A DNA stretch of 64,000 nt from Leifsonia virtsii. Lineage in GTDB: Bacteria > Actinomycetota > Actinomycetes > Actinomycetales > Microbacteriaceae. The stretch lies in the NCBI RefSeq assembly GCF_030433675.1, contig NZ_JAROCB010000001.1, forward strand, positions 124,001 to 188,000. Reading direction: 5' to 3'. The stretch's first letter is position 1. Each line of letters starts with the position of its first letter. Made by a program: the position numbers and the translations under genes. This document shows, piece after piece, positions 25,122 to 33,057 of the stretch. The notes beneath the pieces are model-generated. The model was given only the letters and a program-made list of their open reading frames with translations. It was not told the origin of the DNA and did not search any database.

Positions 25122-25207
25122 TCTAGTCGACTTAGGATCAGCCGGCGTTCCGGCTGTATGTCTGGTCCTGGAGATCGCGCGCTTCAGCCTCGACTTAGCC
25201 CCGTCGC

Positions 25208-25705
25208 TCACCACCCGAACGACCCCGGCACCCCTTTGAAGGGCCCCACGACGGCTCTCGTGATCCAGCCGCCGTAGTAGCCGCCGGGCTGGGGCGTGAC
25301 GACCTCGCCGCCGACCGTGCACTCGTCCATCTGCTGCGCGTAGACGGCGACGCGGTCTCGAAGCGACTCGTACCCGGGCGACGGGTGCGGGTAGTTCCAT
25401 GCGGACGCGGGGCGCACCTCGCCTCCGCCGCGCACGTCGAGATACCGTGCCGTGCCCTTGAACTCGCAGAATGACGTGCCGTCGGCGTCGGCCAGCGCGC
25501 CGGGCGCGAAGTCCGCGATCGGGAGGTAGTAGACCGGCGGATGGCTGGTCTCGAGCACCCGGACGGCGTCCCAGGTCTCGGCGATGAGCTGGCCGCCCAG
25601 ACGGATCGTCACCGGTGCGGCGACGCTCTCGACGCGGGGCGGCCGCGGGTAGTCCCAGACAGACTCCTGCCCCGGTCCGGGGATCTCGGGGCGCGGTCGG
25701 GGCAC
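25208..25705 (-). CDS. DUF427 domain protein
   Basis: A 165-residue soluble protein of the DUF427 family: VWDYPRPPRVESVAAPVTIRLGGQLIAET, VRVLETSHPPVYYLP, then SFCEFKGTARYLDV and a YAQQMDECTVGGEVVTPQPGGYYGGWIT ending. The structural fold is a small beta-barrel, probably a ligand-binding or enzymatic domain; no reaction is established. Start is GTG at 25705, six bases after a TAGAGT box, another leaderless arrangement. It is divergent from a Lon-substrate-binding-domain gene 35 bases away, leaving almost no room for regulatory sites. Confidence 0.88.
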   Translation of the reverse strand: MPRPRPEIPGPGQESVWDYPRPPRVESVAAPVTIRLGGQLIAETWDAVRVLETSHPPVYYLPIADFAPGALADADGTSFCEFKGTARYLDVRGGGEVRPASAWNYPHPSPGYESLRDRVAVYAQQMDECTVGGEVVTPQPGGYYGGWITRAVVGPFKGVPGSFGW

Positions 25706-25711
25706 CTGTTC

Positions 25712-25717
25712 ACTCTA
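25712..25717 (-). promoter_or_regulatory. -10 box of a leaderless DUF427 transcript
   Basis: TAGAGT on the minus strand, six bases before the GTG start at 25705; no Shine-Dalgarno sequence. Confidence 0.5.
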
Positions 25718-25740
25718 CGTCCGCGGTGCTTCACTGGAGT

Positions 25741-26340
25741 ATGGCCGCCTCAGCGATGTTCCCGCTCGGATCCGTGCTCTTTCCCGGTGTGGCCATCCCG
25801 CTGCGCGTGTTCGAGCCGCGGTATCTGACGCTGGTCGGGCGATTGCTCGACGAGGTCGAACCGGAGTTCGAGTTCGGCGTCGTCCTCATCGAGCGCGGAA
25901 GCGAGGCCGGGGGAGGCGACCAGCGCGCCTCGGTCGGAACGATGGCGCGTCTTGTCAGCGCCGCCGCGGGCGCCGACGACCTGCTCATCGTCGGGGTGGG
26001 CACCCGCCGGTTCACGGTCGAGCGCTGGCTCGACGACGACCCGTACCCCCGGGCCGAGATCTCGACGCTGCCGGAACTGGAGTGGTCCGAGGCGCTCGCA
26101 CCCCTGCGAGCGGAGGCCGAGGCGATCGTCCGCCGGGTGATCGCCCGCGTCGCGGAGCCGGATGCGGATGCCGTCGAGCTTTCCGAGGATCCCGTCGCCG
26201 CTGTGTGGCAACTGGCGGCGATCGCTCCTCTGGGCGAGTACGACAAGTACACCCTGTTGAAGTCGACATCGATGGGCGGTCTCCTGCGTCAGCTGATCGA
26301 CCTGACCCTCGAGGCCGAGGAACTCTGGTCCGCCGGCTGA
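25741..26340 (+). CDS. LON peptidase substrate-binding domain protein
   Basis: A 199-residue stand-alone version of the N-terminal domain of Lon protease: MFPLGSVLFPGVAIPLRVFEPRYLTLVGRLL is the family signature, followed by FGVVLIERGSE, the GTMARLVSAAAGADDLLIVGVGTRRFTVERW segment and a C-terminal helical part (LLKSTSMGGLLRQLIDLTLEAEELW). The ATPase and protease domains of Lon are absent. Such short proteins may bind unfolded polypeptides or act as adaptors; function is not settled. ATG at 25741 gives the usual family start. Confidence 0.9.
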   Translation: MAASAMFPLGSVLFPGVAIPLRVFEPRYLTLVGRLLDEVEPEFEFGVVLIERGSEAGGGDQRASVGTMARLVSAAAGADDLLIVGVGTRRFTVERWLDDDPYPRAEISTLPELEWSEALAPLRAEAEAIVRRVIARVAEPDADAVELSEDPVAAVWQLAAIAPLGEYDKYTLLKSTSMGGLLRQLIDLTLEAEELWSAG

Positions 26341-26463
26341 GGCAGCCCTCGACCGCAGCGGCGTGTTGCAGCGGGATGCCGTCCGCTCCCGGTTAGCGTC
26401 GATCAACGAGGTCGCCCACGGCGCCTCCGCCCCCCACACCCTCGACCACGATTCGGATGCCGA

Positions 26464-27798
26464 ATGTCTTCAGGCCGCGCGGCAACGTCGCACTCCGTCG
26501 TGCGTGGCTGGAGGCTGGCCGCGATCGGCGTCGTCATCGCGGTCGTCGCCGTCGGAGGAGGGCTGGCCGCTCCGAGGGCGTACGCCGACAACTACCCGTC
26601 GTGGGCGGACGTGCAGGCCGCACGCTCCAGCGAAGCGGCCAAGCAGGCCGAGGTCACCACGATCACGAACCTGGTCCAGACCCTCAAAGTCCAGACCAAG
26701 GCGGCCCAGGATCTCGCCGTCCAGCGCGAGAAGGAGAACGAGGCCGCGCAGGTCGCGCTCGCCGCGGGCAAGGAGGAGGCCGACCGCCTCGCCGCTCGCT
26801 CGGCCACTCTCAAGACCGCGGCCGAGACCTCGCATCACGAGGCCGCGGTGGTCGCGGAGAGGCTGGCCCGCACCGGCAGCACGAACCTCACCGGGACGCT
26901 GTTCACGAGCAGCTCCAAGGATGCGAGCGTGCTCCTCTCCCGCCTCAGCAGCATGGGCAAGCTGACGGCCACCATCGACGGCATCTACGCCAAGGCCGCC
27001 CAGGACGACAACCTGGCGAAAGCCGCGAGCGACCAGGCCGACGCCGCCAAGAAGGAGCTCACCACGCTCGCGGCGCAGGCCCAGGCGGAGGCCGAGAAAG
27101 CCGCAGAGGCCCAGAAGCAGATGATCGCGGCACTGCAGGCGGAGACCGCCCACGAGGGCGAGCTCCAGGCGCAGCTCGCCTCGCTCACGAGCGCCACCGC
27201 GATCACCGAGCAGCAGTATCAGGCCGGGGTCGCCGCCCGAGCCGCCGCGGCTGCGGCAGCGGCGGCTGCGGCTCGCGCCCGCGCCCAGTCCGGCGACGCC
27301 GGGCCGATCTCGTCCGACGCCCAGGCACTCGCCCAGGAGCTCATGGGCTACGTCGACTCAGGGCAGCTCGTGGGCTCCTATCCCGATCACATCTTCGAGA
27401 TCCGATGGATCGCCGAGGGACGCTCCGTGCCGAACTGCGGTATCGACACCTCGGTGCTCCAGGCGATGGTGATCGCCGAGCACATGTTCTCGAGCGTCGG
27501 CGTCAGCGACATCAACCGGCGCTGCACCGGCCAGATCGAGGGGGCCGGGATCTACTCCCAGCACTACATGAACGGCGGCGGCCACGCGGTCGACTTCTAC
27601 AGCCTCGGCGGCCGGGCCACCAACGGTGCCGACAGCAACGCGCTCGCCCTCATCCGGACGCTCGACAACTTCATGCCGTACGGCTCGGGCCTGGGCCAGC
27701 GGCAGTGCCGGATGAGCGCAGGCGACGAACCGGGGCTGCACCACTTCCAGGACTTCTCCGACACCTGCAACCACCTGCACGTCAACGACCCGATGTGA
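26464..27798 (+). CDS. secreted coiled-coil protein with M15-like metallopeptidase tail
   Basis: A 444-residue predicted secreted protein. A signal peptide or anchor lies at about 15-42 (GWRLAAIGVVIAVVAVGGGLAAPRAYAD, cleavage after AYA plausible). It is followed by about 230 residues of alanine/glutamate-rich coiled coil like the regulatory hairpins of NlpC/P60 and EnvC-type cell-wall factors, a linker of alanines, and a C-terminal globular domain of about 150 residues. That domain has GGGHAVDFYSLGG (HxxD) and TCNHLHVND (HxH), the zinc-ligand pattern of D,D-peptidase-like M15/ARB_07466-type domains, and four cysteines (NCGID, NRRCTG, RQCRM, DTCNH) that could form two disulfides. Probably acts on peptidoglycan. 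No strong ribosome-binding site precedes ATG 26464. Confidence 0.7.
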   Translation: MSSGRAATSHSVVRGWRLAAIGVVIAVVAVGGGLAAPRAYADNYPSWADVQAARSSEAAKQAEVTTITNLVQTLKVQTKAAQDLAVQREKENEAAQVALAAGKEEADRLAARSATLKTAAETSHHEAAVVAERLARTGSTNLTGTLFTSSSKDASVLLSRLSSMGKLTATIDGIYAKAAQDDNLAKAASDQADAAKKELTTLAAQAQAEAEKAAEAQKQMIAALQAETAHEGELQAQLASLTSATAITEQQYQAGVAARAAAAAAAAAAARARAQSGDAGPISSDAQALAQELMGYVDSGQLVGSYPDHIFEIRWIAEGRSVPNCGIDTSVLQAMVIAEHMFSSVGVSDINRRCTGQIEGAGIYSQHYMNGGGHAVDFYSLGGRATNGADSNALALIRTLDNFMPYGSGLGQRQCRMSAGDEPGLHHFQDFSDTCNHLHVNDPM

Positions 27799-27849
27799 CG
27801 GGCAGTTGCCGGCCGACGCCACGAATCGCGAGGAGCTCCGCTTCGACGT

Positions 27850-28401
27850 CTAGCTCCCGACCGATGTGAAACGGATCTCGGCCTCGCGAGCTGCGGCGGG
27901 AACCATCTTCTGCAGGAGCGGCAACCAGCTCTGAAGGTCGCGGGCGTCGGCGTACCGCAGCCAGACGTCTTCCTTGTCGCCATACGGTTCCGTGCGCAGA
28001 TCGCCCTGCGCCAGGTAGGACGAGCGTAATGGAGCGGGAAGTTGCGCGAGCACTCCAGCCGGGGCCGGAGGGAGCCGGCTGATGAACGCGTTCTGATTGC
28101 GCCGGATCTCTTCCCGCTCCTCGTGGGACAGAAGGCGAGTCAGCCGCTCCCGCGGGCGACCGCTTCCGATCACGGTGGAATCGCTCAGCGCGAACTCAAC
28201 GGTGAGCGAGGTTCCGTGCCAGCCGAACGGGTCGCCCGACCGTGACACCTGCACCCACACAAGGAGAAACCGCTCACCGACGGTCTTGCACCACGCGGCT
28301 GTGGATCCAGGACGGATCCGACGGAAACCCTCTTCCCCGAGGACGGGCCCGAGTTGCGTTATCAGCTCACGGTGAACCTGCTTTGCGAGGATCGGCGACA
28401 T
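27850..28401 (-). CDS. DUF4304-like protein
   Basis: A 183-residue soluble protein. The beginning (LITQLGPVLGEEGFRRIRPGSTAAWCKTVGERFLLVWVQVSRSGD) follows the DUF4304 pattern: a helix, 'GF+++' turn, then strand with an aromatic residue, and a strand carrying W/V. The middle has VEFALSDSTVIGSGRPRERLTRLLSHEEREEIRRNQ, and the end WLRYADARDLQSWLPLLQKMVP is also compatible. Members are usually orphan or immunity-type proteins; function unknown. Start ATG at 28401. It stands alone in the patchy region; 414 bases to the next gene on this strand hold only a truncated gene on the opposite strand. Confidence 0.55.
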   Translation of the reverse strand: MSPILAKQVHRELITQLGPVLGEEGFRRIRPGSTAAWCKTVGERFLLVWVQVSRSGDPFGWHGTSLTVEFALSDSTVIGSGRPRERLTRLLSHEEREEIRRNQNAFISRLPPAPAGVLAQLPAPLRSSYLAQGDLRTEPYGDKEDVWLRYADARDLQSWLPLLQKMVPAAAREAEIRFTSVGS

Positions 28402-28561
28402 ACCGCAACGATGGAGAACGCGCGAGCGTCATCGGACATCGCCGCACCCGTGTGCGGATCCCGCCGACGGAGATCATCGGACCGCTAGCATGACGTGCGG
28501 GATCGACCGTGACCGCGACCCGTCCCGGCAAGCGACATCAGCCTTACCGTGGAGTCGATGG

Positions 28562-28810
28562 ATGAGTGCGAACGAGTTGGATGACGCGATCGTCGTCTAT
28601 ACGGGAAAGGGTGCGTTCAATTTCCCGAGCCGGAGCTCTGAGCGTGTGGAAGAGCGATTCCCGGGACAGGCCGGTGTCGACCTTGCGCGCCGGGTCCGGG
28701 CGTTGGAGACCTCGTTCTACGAGGTCGAGCCGCGGGCGGACGAGACCCTCGTCGAGGCCGGCCGGTCGATTCCGTCCGTCGCGCGGAGCGTTCGCGGGTG
28801 CAGAAGCCGG
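28562..28810 (+). pseudogene. 3'-truncated orphan gene running into the rhodanese end
   Basis: From ATG 28562 the frame encodes MSANELDDAIVVYTGKGAFN, then FPSRSSERVEERFPGQAGVD and an ETSFYEVEPRADETLVEAG segment, which has the look of a genuine soluble protein. After about residue 75 the frame turns into arginine/serine-rich antisense of the rhodanese gene and finds no stop until 29366-29368. The 3' part therefore seems to have been lost at a junction near 28790-28810, exactly where the catabolic island begins. I do not recognise the family. The preceding 160 bases (28402-28561) have one 8-bp inverted repeat and nothing else I can identify. Confidence 0.5.
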
Positions 28811-28813
28811 CCT

Positions 28814-29221
28814 TCAGCCCTCCGCGGTCACCAGCGGATCCGGCACGTTCCGCGTGACCACCCCGTCCACCTCGACCGCGAAGCCGTTGCGCACCCAGTA
28901 CTCGTAGCCGCCGAGCAGCTCCCGGACGTCGAGCCCTGCCGCGAGGAGGGTGCGGGCGGTGCCGGTGGCGCCGTTGCATCCCGGTCCCCAGCCGTAGACG
29001 ATCAGGGTGCGGTCGCGGGGGAGTTCGCCGAGCCGGTCGTCGATCGTGGTCGTCGGCAGGTGCAGCGCACCCGCGATGTGCCCGTGCTCCCAGGATGCGA
29101 GCTTGCGCGTGTCGACCAGGATCGCGCGTCCGGAGTCGACCGCCGCGGCGGCCGCGACCACGTCGATCTCATACGCGAGGCGCGCCTCGACGTGGGCCAG
29201 CCGTGCGGCGATGTCGGTCAC
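28814..29221 (-). CDS. rhodanese domain protein
   Basis: A 135-residue single-domain rhodanese. It has ILVDTRKLASWEHGHIAGALHLP (the CH2A-type motif), then the active-site loop GWGPGCNGATGTARTL with Cys82 as the presumed sulfur-accepting residue, and the C-terminal LLGGYEYWVRNGF. Rhodaneses move sulfane sulfur, but small ones also act as sensors or hydrolases. The loop GPGCNGA is not the CRxG(K/R)(S/T) of thiosulfate sulfurtransferases, so another role is likely. GTG start overlapping the aldolase stop (GTGA), so it is translated from the same leftward mRNA as KDG kinase and KDPG aldolase. Its link to sugar-acid breakdown is unexplained. Confidence 0.82.
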   Translation of the reverse strand: MTDIAARLAHVEARLAYEIDVVAAAAAVDSGRAILVDTRKLASWEHGHIAGALHLPTTTIDDRLGELPRDRTLIVYGWGPGCNGATGTARTLLAAGLDVRELLGGYEYWVRNGFAVEVDGVVTRNVPDPLVTAEG

Positions 29222-29832
29222 GACGCCGTCGCCGGGTCGAGGAGGGCGGCGAGCCGGGGGAGCTGGGCGGGGTCTTCGAGAGCGGAGCCGACCGCGACGA
29301 CCCGGGCGCCGGCCTGCAGGTACTCGGCCGCGTTGGCAGCGCTCATGCCGCCGGTCGTCACGAACTGAGCCCGCGGGAACGGGCCGCGCATCGCGCCCAG
29401 CCACGCAGTGCCGAGCACGGAGGCGGGGAAGGCCTTCAGCCAGGTGAGTCCCGCCTTCATCGCCAGCTGCACCTCGCTCGCGGTCGCGACGCCGGGCATG
29501 CTCAACAGGCCGGCGTCGTGCGACGCGCGGACCACGTCGAGGTCGAGTCCGGGGCTGACGGTGAACGCCGCACCGGCCTCCAGCGCCTGAGCGACATGCT
29601 CCGGAGAGACGACCGTTCCTGCGCCGACGACCTTCCCGCGCTCCTTCGCGGCGGACGCGACCACGCGCAGCGCCTCGACGTCCTCGGGGGACTGGATCGG
29701 CAGCTCGACGACGTCGATGCCGAGGTCCCACGCGGTGGTCGAGACGGCGAGGCTGCGCTCCACGCCCATCCCGCGCAGGATGGCCATCAGCGGCGAGCCG
29801 TCGAACAGCTCCTCGAAACCCGAATTGTCCAC
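29218..29832 (-). CDS. eda: KDPG/KHG aldolase
   Basis: Cleaves 2-keto-3-deoxy-6-phosphogluconate to pyruvate and glyceraldehyde 3-phosphate, or 4-hydroxy-2-oxoglutarate in the same fold. The 204-residue TIM-barrel protein has the Glu in DVVELPIQSPEDVEAL, VGAGTVVSPEHVAQALEAGAAFTVSPGLD, and the Schiff-base lysine in GLTWLKAFPASVLG, followed by FVTTGGMSAANAAEYL. GTG at 29832 with GAAGGGA before it is preferred; an earlier GTG at 29874 overlapping the kinase stop would add 14 residues and is a real alternative. It follows KDG kinase directly, giving the two-step end of a KDG pathway. Confidence 0.92.
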   Translation of the reverse strand: MDNSGFEELFDGSPLMAILRGMGVERSLAVSTTAWDLGIDVVELPIQSPEDVEALRVVASAAKERGKVVGAGTVVSPEHVAQALEAGAAFTVSPGLDLDVVRASHDAGLLSMPGVATASEVQLAMKAGLTWLKAFPASVLGTAWLGAMRGPFPRAQFVTTGGMSAANAAEYLQAGARVVAVGSALEDPAQLPRLAALLDPATAS

Positions 29833-29870
29833 GGTCGTCCCTTCGTCGGTTGCGGTCGTCGGTGTCACGG

Positions 29871-30794
29871 TCACGCCAGAGCCTCGGTCGGTGCGATGCC
29901 CACGACGTCCTCGGTGGACTGCAGCACCAGATGCGCCCTCCGGTGGCCGCCCCGCAGCCGCTCCTCGGCGGGGGCTCCGGCGAGCCGGGCGGCGAGCCAG
30001 CCCGCGGCGAAGGCGTCGCCCGCGCCGACGGCTTCGACGACCTCGGTGGGGATCGCCGGCACGAAGACCGTGTCGCCCCCGGAGAACTCCGTCGCGCCCA
30101 CGTCGCCGTCCTTGACGATCAGATGGGCGGGGTCCGGGATGAGGCTGCGCACGTCCTCGGCGGTGTCGGACCCCCACAGGGTGTGCGCCTCGTCGAGGCC
30201 GACGAACACGATGTCGGACCGGTTCGCCAACCGGAGCAGCACCGGCGCCGCGTCCGCGGCCGCCCACAGCGGGGCGCGGTGGTTCACGTCGAAGCTCAGC
30301 TCCCCGCGGCCGGCTCCCCGGACGCGGTCGATGACCGCGTCCACCAGGTCGGCGCAGCCTTCCGAGAGGGCGGGGGTGATGCCGGAGAGGTGGACGATCG
30401 CGGCGCTCTCCAGGGGAAGGTGCGCGACGTCGTCCGCGGTCATGCGCGAGGCCGCCGAGCCCGTCCGGTAGTAGAGGACGCCGTGGCCCGGGTCCTTGAA
30501 GTACACGCCGGTGGGGGCGTCGGGGTCGAAGACGACCCAGCGCGTGTCCACGCCGAGCTCCGTCAGCGTGCGATGGACGCGACGGCCGAGGACGTCGTCG
30601 CCCAACGCGCCGATCCACGCGGCGTGATGCCCGAGCGCGGCCACATGGGCGGCGACATTGGACTCGGCCCCGCCGATGGTCAGACGCACCTGATCGGCGT
30701 CGTGCAGCCGGGTCGCATCCGGTGGGGCGAGGAGGACCATCGTCTCGCCGAGCGCGATCAGCGCGGGCACGGTGCCGTCGGTGTCGGAGCTCAT
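29871..30794 (-). CDS. kdgK: PfkB-family 2-keto-3-deoxygluconate kinase
   Basis: A 307-residue ribokinase-fold sugar kinase. It has LIALGETMVLLAPPD and the substrate-lid GGAESNVAAHVAALGHHAAWIGALGDDVLGRRV (first PfkB signature), plus VEAVGAGDAFAAGWLAA (second signature, catalytic Asp in GAGD). The GETM start and the Asn-Val-Ala segment are typical of 2-keto-3-deoxygluconate kinases. With KDPG aldolase immediately downstream (4-bp overlap region), phosphorylation of KDG is the best reading. ATG at 30794 overlaps the stop of the regulator gene, so all four leftward genes are coupled. Fructokinase is a less likely alternative. Confidence 0.88.
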   Translation of the reverse strand: MSSDTDGTVPALIALGETMVLLAPPDATRLHDADQVRLTIGGAESNVAAHVAALGHHAAWIGALGDDVLGRRVHRTLTELGVDTRWVVFDPDAPTGVYFKDPGHGVLYYRTGSAASRMTADDVAHLPLESAAIVHLSGITPALSEGCADLVDAVIDRVRGAGRGELSFDVNHRAPLWAAADAAPVLLRLANRSDIVFVGLDEAHTLWGSDTAEDVRSLIPDPAHLIVKDGDVGATEFSGGDTVFVPAIPTEVVEAVGAGDAFAAGWLAARLAGAPAEERLRGGHRRAHLVLQSTEDVVGIAPTEALA

Positions 30795-31528
30795 CGTCGT
30801 GCTCTCGCCTCTTCCAGGTAGTTGTAGGCGGTCACCCGCGAGATCCCGAGCCGCTTCGCGATCGCCTCGATCGACTTGCGCATCTGCGTCGCGCCCCGCT
30901 GGTCCAGCCGCTCCAGGACGCCGATCTTGTCGTCCCGCGACATGGTCTCCACCGGCCGGCCGGCCTCGTGGATCGCCTCGCTGATCATCGAGTCCATGAC
31001 GGAGACCAGGTCGGCCCCGATGTGCTCCCGGGGGGCGTCGGGCGCCGCCGGCTCCGCGGGCAGCAGCGCGGCGAGCATGTTGCGCGCCTGCTGCAGCGGG
31101 CTCAGGTCGACGTTGACGCACAGCGAGGCGATGATGTCGCCCTCGGCGTTGTGGAAGTAGACCGACGAGCAGCGCAGCTCTCGCCCGTCGCTCGTGTAGC
31201 CGGTGTAGCCGTAGGCGTCGTGGTCGGCGCGGCGGTCTTTCAGGACGTCCAGCCCGAGCGAGGTCGACGGGCCGCCGACCGAGCGGCCGGTGACGTGACC
31301 GTTCTCGATCGCCATGATCGTGTGGCCGAGGTCGACATCGGCGCCGTCGAGGTTGTGCAGCACGACCTCGGTGGTGGGGCCGGCGGCGGCGGCGAGCGCC
31401 CGCATCACCGGGCGGTACAGCGCCAGCACTTCGTCGGCGGTCTCGTACGTCTGACGCGCAGCCTCACCGGCGAGCGCAGCGGTCACTGCGGTCGCCGCGG
31501 TCTCCGACTCCGACGTCTCCGTTGCCAT
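30791..31528 (-). CDS. YheO/DauR-like PAS-HTH transcriptional regulator
   Basis: A 245-residue regulator. The N-terminal YheO-like PAS domain (about 35-150: YRPVMRALAAAAGPTTEVVLHNLDG, GHVTGRSVGGPSTSLGLDVL, YGYTGYTSDGRELRCSSVYFHN) is followed by a C-terminal helix-turn-helix (IEAIAKRLGISRVTAYNYLEEARAR). The family includes DauR, which controls D-amino-acid catabolism in Pseudomonas, where RidA-like genes are in the regulon. Here it heads the leftward operon and is divergent from the transporter/deacylase operon, so it probably controls both in response to the substrate. ATG at 31528 is chosen because GGAG lies six bases before it; two earlier ATGs exist at 31540 and 31543. Confidence 0.88.
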   Translation of the reverse strand: MATETSESETAATAVTAALAGEAARQTYETADEVLALYRPVMRALAAAAGPTTEVVLHNLDGADVDLGHTIMAIENGHVTGRSVGGPSTSLGLDVLKDRRADHDAYGYTGYTSDGRELRCSSVYFHNAEGDIIASLCVNVDLSPLQQARNMLAALLPAEPAAPDAPREHIGADLVSVMDSMISEAIHEAGRPVETMSRDDKIGVLERLDQRGATQMRKSIEAIAKRLGISRVTAYNYLEEARARR

Positions 31529-31562
31529 CCTGCTCTCCATCATCCACCTCTGAACAAATAAT

Positions 31563-31582
31563 ACAATTGTTGGACAGATTGT
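31563..31582. promoter_or_regulatory. AT-rich inverted repeat, candidate regulator operator
   Basis: ACAAT (31563-31567) and ATTGT (31578-31582), in the most AT-rich stretch of the divergent spacer, just before the -10 box of the transporter operon. Such a site would let the YheO-like protein control both directions. Sequence inference only. Confidence 0.4.
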
Positions 31583-31594
31583 CTATCCGCCTGC

Positions 31595-31600
31595 TAGCTT
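31595..31600 (+). promoter_or_regulatory. -10 box of the transporter-deacylase operon
   Basis: TAGCTT, 13 bases after the ACAAT/ATTGT inverted repeat, giving a leader of about 80 bases that ends in the strong AGGAGG ribosome-binding site of the transporter. Confidence 0.5.
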
Positions 31601-31686
31601 GACGTCACCCCACGGCGAGTGCCGAGGGCCGGACACCGACGTACCGGCCCCCTCGCCCCCCACTACGCACCAGCAAGGAGGGTCGG

Positions 31687-33042
31687 ATGACGACCGCGAC
31701 CGCAACGCCAGTGACACCGGGTCTTACCGCCAAGCAGCGCAAGACTATCGCCGGCGGTGCCATCGGCACGCTGATCGAGTACTACGACTACTACCTGTAC
31801 GGCCTCGCCTCGGCGGCGGTGTTCCCCGCGGTCTTCTTCTCGGCGAACGACCCCGTCGTCGCCCAGCTGGCGTCGTTCGCGACCTTCGCCGTCGGGTTCT
31901 TCCTGCGGCCGGTCGGCGGCATCGTCTGGGGGATGGTCGGCGACCGCGTCGGCCGGAAGACCGTGCTGATGAGCACGGTCGTCGGCATGGGGCTCGCCAC
32001 CACGGCCATCGGCCTGATCCCCTCCGACCAGGCCATCGGGATCGCGGCTCCGCTCCTCCTGCTGCTGTTCCGCCTGCTGCAGGGCTTCTTCGTCGGCGGC
32101 GAGATGGGCGGAGCGGCGACCATGGTGGTCGAAGCCGCACCCACGGGCAAGCGCGGGCTCTACGGCGCGTTCCTGATCTCCGGCGCGGGCATCGCCAACG
32201 TCGTCACCGGTGGGCTCATGGCGGGGCTCGGCCTCACTCCCGAGTCCTGGTTCCTGCAGTGGGGCTGGCGCCTGCCGTTCCTGTTCTCGCTCGTGCTCGC
32301 CATCGCCGCCGTCGTGCTCCGCCGGCACCTGGAGGAGTCGGAGGAGTTCCTCGACACGCAGGCGCTGCAGATCGCGGCGGCGGGCAAGAAGGCGAACCCG
32401 CTCGTCGAGGCGTTCCGCCACCCGAAGAACGCGATCATGGGCATCCTCATCGGCCTGCCGCAGTCGATCGCCGGCTACGTCGTGCTCACCTACGGCCTCG
32501 CCTTCATGGTGTCGGACAAGAACCTCCCGGCGTGGATGGGCTTCGCCGGCACGATGATCGTCGGCCTGCTGCAGATCGTGGTCGCCCCGCTGTGGGGAGC
32601 GATCTCGGACCGCATCGGGCGCCGCACCGTCTACATCATCGGCTGCATCGGCTTCGCGGCGATGGTCTATCCCGCGTTCATGCTGTTCAGCACCGGCAAC
32701 CTGTGGCTGATCTGGCTCGGCCAGATCCTCGGCTTCGTGCTGTTCGGCGTCGCCATGCAGGCGACCCTGTCGACCCTGCTCGTGGAGATGTTCGACCCGG
32801 AGGCGCGGACCACCGGTGTCAACATCGGCTACCAGGTGTCGAACACCCTCGGCGGCGGCCTCGCTCCGCTCATCTGCACCGCGCTGGTCGCGGCCGCGGG
32901 CGGCTCGTTCTGGCCCGTCGTGGTCTACGCCGCCGTGATCTCCATCGTGGGTGTGATCGCTACGCTGGTGGCGTCGGTCCGGCCCGACGTCGAGGGCGCG
33001 GGCCGGCTGCACGAACTCGCGGCCACCAAGAAGAGCCGCTAG
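31687..33042 (+). CDS. MFS transporter, metabolite:H+ symporter type
   Basis: A 451-residue, 12-helix major facilitator. The N-terminal IAGGAIGTLIEYYDYYLYGLASAAVFPAVFF and the loop motif GDRVGRKTVLMSTVVGMGLATTAIGLIP are those of the metabolite:H+ symporter (MHS) branch that takes up organic acids such as citrate, shikimate, proline betaine and alpha-ketoglutarate; FFVGGEMGGAATMVVE is the third-helix signature. An uptake system for a carboxylated substrate agrees with an aldonate (sugar acid) nutrient. ATG with AGGAGG five bases before it. First gene of the rightward operon; a 15-base gap to the PLP enzyme. Substrate is inferred from neighbours. Confidence 0.88.
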   Translation: MTTATATPVTPGLTAKQRKTIAGGAIGTLIEYYDYYLYGLASAAVFPAVFFSANDPVVAQLASFATFAVGFFLRPVGGIVWGMVGDRVGRKTVLMSTVVGMGLATTAIGLIPSDQAIGIAAPLLLLLFRLLQGFFVGGEMGGAATMVVEAAPTGKRGLYGAFLISGAGIANVVTGGLMAGLGLTPESWFLQWGWRLPFLFSLVLAIAAVVLRRHLEESEEFLDTQALQIAAAGKKANPLVEAFRHPKNAIMGILIGLPQSIAGYVVLTYGLAFMVSDKNLPAWMGFAGTMIVGLLQIVVAPLWGAISDRIGRRTVYIIGCIGFAAMVYPAFMLFSTGNLWLIWLGQILGFVLFGVAMQATLSTLLVEMFDPEARTTGVNIGYQVSNTLGGGLAPLICTALVAAAGGSFWPVVVYAAVISIVGVIATLVASVRPDVEGAGRLHELAATKKSR

Positions 33043-33057
33043 GAGGGGGAGTCCGGG

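Noticed and set aside
28420-28470. A stretch recalling the 3' half of a tRNA (GTGCGGATCCCGCCG)
   Set aside because: The required five-base T-arm pairing is missing, there is no CCA end or anticodon arm, and no complete cloverleaf can be drawn.
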